DNA from: an uncultured bacterium | Lineage (GTDB): Bacteria; Cyanobacteriota; Vampirovibrionia; Gastranaerophilales; Gastranaerophilaceae | Length of the DNA: 7,851 nucleotides | Assembly (NCBI GenBank): GCA_902782905.1 | Contig: CACZPB010000029.1 | Coordinates: forward strand, 1 to 7,851 | Direction of reading: 5' to 3' | Part shown: positions 5,668-7,851 of the stretch, piece after piece | Layout of the letters: every line of letters begins with the position of its first letter | How positions within the stretch are numbered: the first letter of the stretch is position 1 | Translations under genes and position numbers: made by a program | The notes under the pieces: generated by a model | Told to the model about the DNA's origin: nothing | The model's input: the letters and a program-made list of their open reading frames with translations, nothing else | The model's database searches: none

Positions 5668-5697
5668 GGGGTAAATAGGGGTAAATAGGGGTAAATT
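5668..5697 (+). repeat. Three tandem copies of GGGGTAAATA
   Basis: Three 10-bp units start 3 bases after the DUF151 stop codon; the third ends TAAATT. Each unit contains TAA, and the unit junctions contain TAG, so any read-through would stop in every frame. With the GG at 5664-5665, four G-tracts are available for a possible two-layer RNA quadruplex. The remaining 5698-5748 stretch up to dapL is AT-rich, with no clear promoter or terminator. Confidence 0.85.
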
Positions 5698-5748
5698 AAG
5701 TTAAAAATAAGTTGAGAGTTACACTCCAAGATAATAAAGAGGAAAAGT

Positions 5749-6918
5749 ATGAATATAAACACAAATTATGACAATTTAGAACAAAGTTACTTATTTTCAA
5801 CAATAGCAAAAAAAGTAAATGAATATACTCAAAACAATCCCGATAAAAAAGTTATAAGACTTGGGATTGGGGATGTTACACTTCCTCTTTGCAAGACTGT
5901 CGTTGAAGCTTTACATAAAGCCGTTGACGAAATGGGTGTACAGGCAACTTTTAGGGGTTACGGGCCAGAGCAAGGGTATGATTTCTTAAGAAGTGCCGTT
6001 CAGGGATATTACAAAAAACGCTCTGTAGAATTGGAGCTTGATGAAATATTTATATCTGACGGTGCAAAGAGTGATTTAGGAAACATTTTGGACCTTTTTG
6101 CAAAAGATAATATTGTTTTGGTACCTGATCCGGTTTATCCTGTTTATGTAGATACAAATATTATGGCAGGGCGCGAGGTGAAGTTTATTGATGCAAACGG
6201 AGAAAATGAATTTCTTCCTTTACCTGACAAAAATTTAAAAACTGATATAATTTATATTTGTTCGCCAAACAACCCGACAGGTGCTGTTTATAACAAGTCT
6301 CAACTAAAAGAATGGGTCGACTATGCACTTTCTTGCGGTGCAATCATTCTTTTTGATTCAGCTTATGAGTGCTTTGTTTCTGACAATGATTTGCCTCGCT
6401 CAATTTATGAGATAGAGGGAGCTAAGGATTGTGCGATAGAATTCTGCTCGCTGTCAAAAACAGCAGGATTTACGGGTACAAGATGCGGATACACAATTGT
6501 TCCTAAAAATCTGGGCAAACTTAATAAAATGTGGGTCAGAAGACAAACTACAAAATTCAACGGAGTTCCTTATATTGTGCAAAAAGCAGCTGAGGCAGTA
6601 TTCACAGAAGAAGGACAAAAAGAAATTGGAGAGAACATTTCTTATTATAAAGAAAATGCCAAACTCATTTCAGAAACACTGAAAGAGTGCGGGATTTGGC
6701 ATGTGGGCGGGAAACATTCTCCTTACATTTGGCTAAGATGCCCCAATAATATGAAGTCTTGGGAGTTCTTTGATTATTTACTTGAAAATGCTCAAATAGT
6801 AGGCACCCCCGGAGCCGGATTTGGCAGAAACGGAGAAGGATATTTCCGTTTGACATCTTTTGGCTCAAAAGAAAATACAGCCGAGGCAATGGAGAGGTTT
6901 AAAAAGCTTTTTGGCTAA
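5749..6918 (+). CDS. dapL: LL-diaminopimelate aminotransferase
   Basis: A PLP-dependent class I aminotransferase that converts tetrahydrodipicolinate to LL-diaminopimelate in one step using glutamate, bypassing the succinylated or acetylated intermediates of lysine and peptidoglycan synthesis. Its 389 residues are slightly shorter than the usual 400-410. Landmarks are YLFSTIAKKV (14-23), RLGIGDVTLP (37-46), FRGYGPEQGYDFLR (68-81), FISDGAKSDLGN (101-112, cofactor phosphate loop), VPDPVYPVYVD (125-135), SPNNPTGAV (172-180, N174), FDSAYECF (202-209, D203 and Y206), and SLSKTAGFTGTRCG (234-247), where K237 is the PLP Schiff-base lysine. These are distinctive for DapL rather than general aspartate aminotransferases. 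ATG 5749 is preceded by AGAGGA. Cotranscription with the DUF151 gene is possible, since 84 bases and a repeat separate them without a terminator. Its stop codon overlaps that of the convergent nuoN gene. Confidence 0.93.
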   Translation: MNINTNYDNLEQSYLFSTIAKKVNEYTQNNPDKKVIRLGIGDVTLPLCKTVVEALHKAVDEMGVQATFRGYGPEQGYDFLRSAVQGYYKKRSVELELDEIFISDGAKSDLGNILDLFAKDNIVLVPDPVYPVYVDTNIMAGREVKFIDANGENEFLPLPDKNLKTDIIYICSPNNPTGAVYNKSQLKEWVDYALSCGAIILFDSAYECFVSDNDLPRSIYEIEGAKDCAIEFCSLSKTAGFTGTRCGYTIVPKNLGKLNKMWVRRQTTKFNGVPYIVQKAAEAVFTEEGQKEIGENISYYKENAKLISETLKECGIWHVGGKHSPYIWLRCPNNMKSWEFFDYLLENAQIVGTPGAGFGRNGEGYFRLTSFGSKENTAEAMERFKKLFG

Positions 6919-7851
6919 ATATTGTAGGCTATAAACCTGCAAAGCTCTATGAGTATTTCCGGTGCAAAGCCTATCAAAACAGTAATTATTACAGATGAGA
7001 CAAGTACAAATTTTTGTGAGAACTTAGGCTGAAGGAGTACAACATCCGAATTTTTATCACACTCATCAAACAGCGGCATTAAAATTTTCAGATAATAATA
7101 AAGTGCCGCTACTGTTAAAAGCAGAAGTACCAACAAAAACGGTACAAATATTAAGCCTGAATTTGCTATTGCAGTAAACAGGTAAATTTTAGCAATAAAT
7201 CCCGAGGTAATAGGAATTCCCGCAAGTCCTATAATTGAAATCGCATAAGCTGCGCAAAGCCCGTGATTTTTGTGAAAAAGTCCTTTGAAAGAAAAAGTGT
7301 GCATGCTGTTTTTATCAGAGTAAATATTTAGAAATGCAAATACTCCGAGGTTTAAAAATACATAACAAATCAGGTAAAAAATTACTGTGGACAAATTATA
7401 TACCGACACAAGACTTGCCGTGAGAAGCGCATAAGACGAATTTGCCGATGCCGAACAGGCAAAAATTACTTTTACGTTATCTTCTCGTATTGCATAAGTA
7501 TTTGCCCATAAGGCAGTGAACAAAGATACTATTGCTATAACAAAAGTTAATTCATAGCTGTTACTTAGCGGAAATACGAGAAGGCGGCATATTATACCAA
7601 ACATTGCTAATTTAGGAATAGTTGAAAGATAGGCTAAGATTGAAGTCTCAGTCCCTTTATACACATCAATTATCCAGTTTGCAAAAGGAAAAACCGCAAG
7701 TTTTGAAGCCAGACCTAACACCGTCAATATTGATGCAACTGAATAAATAAGCGATGTCTCATCTTCCGCTACGTATTCATAAATTGTACTAAAGTTTACA
7801 GAACCGGTTATTCCGTATATATATGATGCTCCAAAGAGAAAAACTCCGGTA
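6915..7851 (-). CDS. nuoN: NADH-quinone oxidoreductase subunit N-like protein, C-terminal part
   Basis: The C-terminal 311 residues of a minus-strand gene that enters from the right edge with an open frame through the boundary, so its start is not in the window. NuoN is one of the antiporter-like proton-pumping subunits in the membrane arm of complex I. The visible part begins FLFGASYIYGITGSVNF, matching the typical FLLYG-x-x-x-x-YGxTG stretch. It continues through KLAVFPFANWIIDVYKG (the FKLxxxPFHxWxxDVYxG signature), LSTIPKLAMF with its membrane lysine, and NVKVIFACSASANSSYALL, the counterpart of NVKRLLAYSSIAHAGY. Several hydrophobic helices follow to the end. The related MrpD and hydrogenase subunits share this fold, but the DVYKG and YGITG segments favour NuoN. 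A full protein would be about 480-500 residues. Its TAG (6917-6915) overlaps the dapL stop. Other nuo genes probably lie off the right edge. Confidence 0.87.
   Translation of the reverse strand, partial: TGVFLFGASYIYGITGSVNFSTIYEYVAEDETSLIYSVASILTVLGLASKLAVFPFANWIIDVYKGTETSILAYLSTIPKLAMFGIICRLLVFPLSNSYELTFVIAIVSLFTALWANTYAIREDNVKVIFACSASANSSYALLTASLVSVYNLSTVIFYLICYVFLNLGVFAFLNIYSDKNSMHTFSFKGLFHKNHGLCAAYAISIIGLAGIPITSGFIAKIYLFTAIANSGLIFVPFLLVLLLLTVAALYYYLKILMPLFDECDKNSDVVLLQPKFSQKFVLVSSVIITVLIGFAPEILIELCRFIAYNI

Noticed and set aside
5668..5697. CRISPR-like array
   Set aside because: The units are 10 bp, directly abutting, with no spacers; this is a simple tandem repeat.
7725..7727. TTG as the start of the NuoN-like gene
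   Set aside because: The frame stays open upstream to the window edge and the upstream residues continue the NuoN alignment, so the true start lies outside.

Overview
The window is AT-rich bacterial DNA carrying ordinary housekeeping genes from a diderm (Gram-negative-type) organism. Four things point this way: a secreted N-terminus at the left edge that runs into an Omp85/BamA-like POTRA start, a DUF151 bifunctional-nuclease-family protein, an LL-diaminopimelate aminotransferase (the DapL route used by cyanobacteria, plants and Chlamydiae), and a SpoIID/LytB-domain protein without any other sporulation genes. Together with the low GC this best fits a non-photosynthetic cyanobacterial relative (Vampirovibrionia/Melainabacteria, for example Gastranaerophilales). 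That placement is inference, at about 0.5 to 0.6, and other low-GC diderms such as Elusimicrobia are not excluded.

Layout: (1) 1-310, minus strand, 5' part of a secreted Omp85-like protein. (2) 311-577, divergent promoter region. (3) 578-2452, plus strand, a UbiA-family prenyltransferase followed by a SpoIID-domain cell-wall protein, each with its own TATAAT box 7 nt before the ATG. (4) 2453-2543, a GC-rich hairpin and G-tract repeat that forms the leader of the next gene. (5) 2544-3545, a zinc-dependent medium-chain alcohol/polyol dehydrogenase. (6) 3645-4196, a hypothetical single-membrane-helix protein with an Ala/Glu/Lys-rich tail. (7) 4230-4262, a bidirectional terminator, then four 8-bp tandem repeats. 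(8) 4310-5089, minus strand, NAD kinase, divergent from (9) 5155-5664, the DUF151 protein. (10) 5668-5697, three 10-bp tandem repeats, then (11) 5749-6918, dapL. (12) 6915-7851, minus strand, the C-terminal part of a NuoN-like complex I subunit whose stop codon overlaps that of dapL.

The genes do not form one pathway. UbiA (possibly quinone prenylation) and NuoN (quinone-linked NADH oxidation) could be connected. SpoIID and DapL both concern peptidoglycan, one its remodelling and the other its meso-diaminopimelate supply. NAD kinase and the dehydrogenase share nicotinamide cofactors.

I found no clearly novel multi-gene system. The most interesting signals are non-coding. Three genes (UbiA, SpoIID, NAD kinase) have TATAAT ending exactly 7 nt before the ATG and no Shine-Dalgarno, which predicts leaderless mRNAs. 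A GGGGTAAA(TA) unit recurs within a few bases downstream of three stop codons, always in the sense orientation of the gene. A G-tract and hairpin block lies just ahead of the dehydrogenase.
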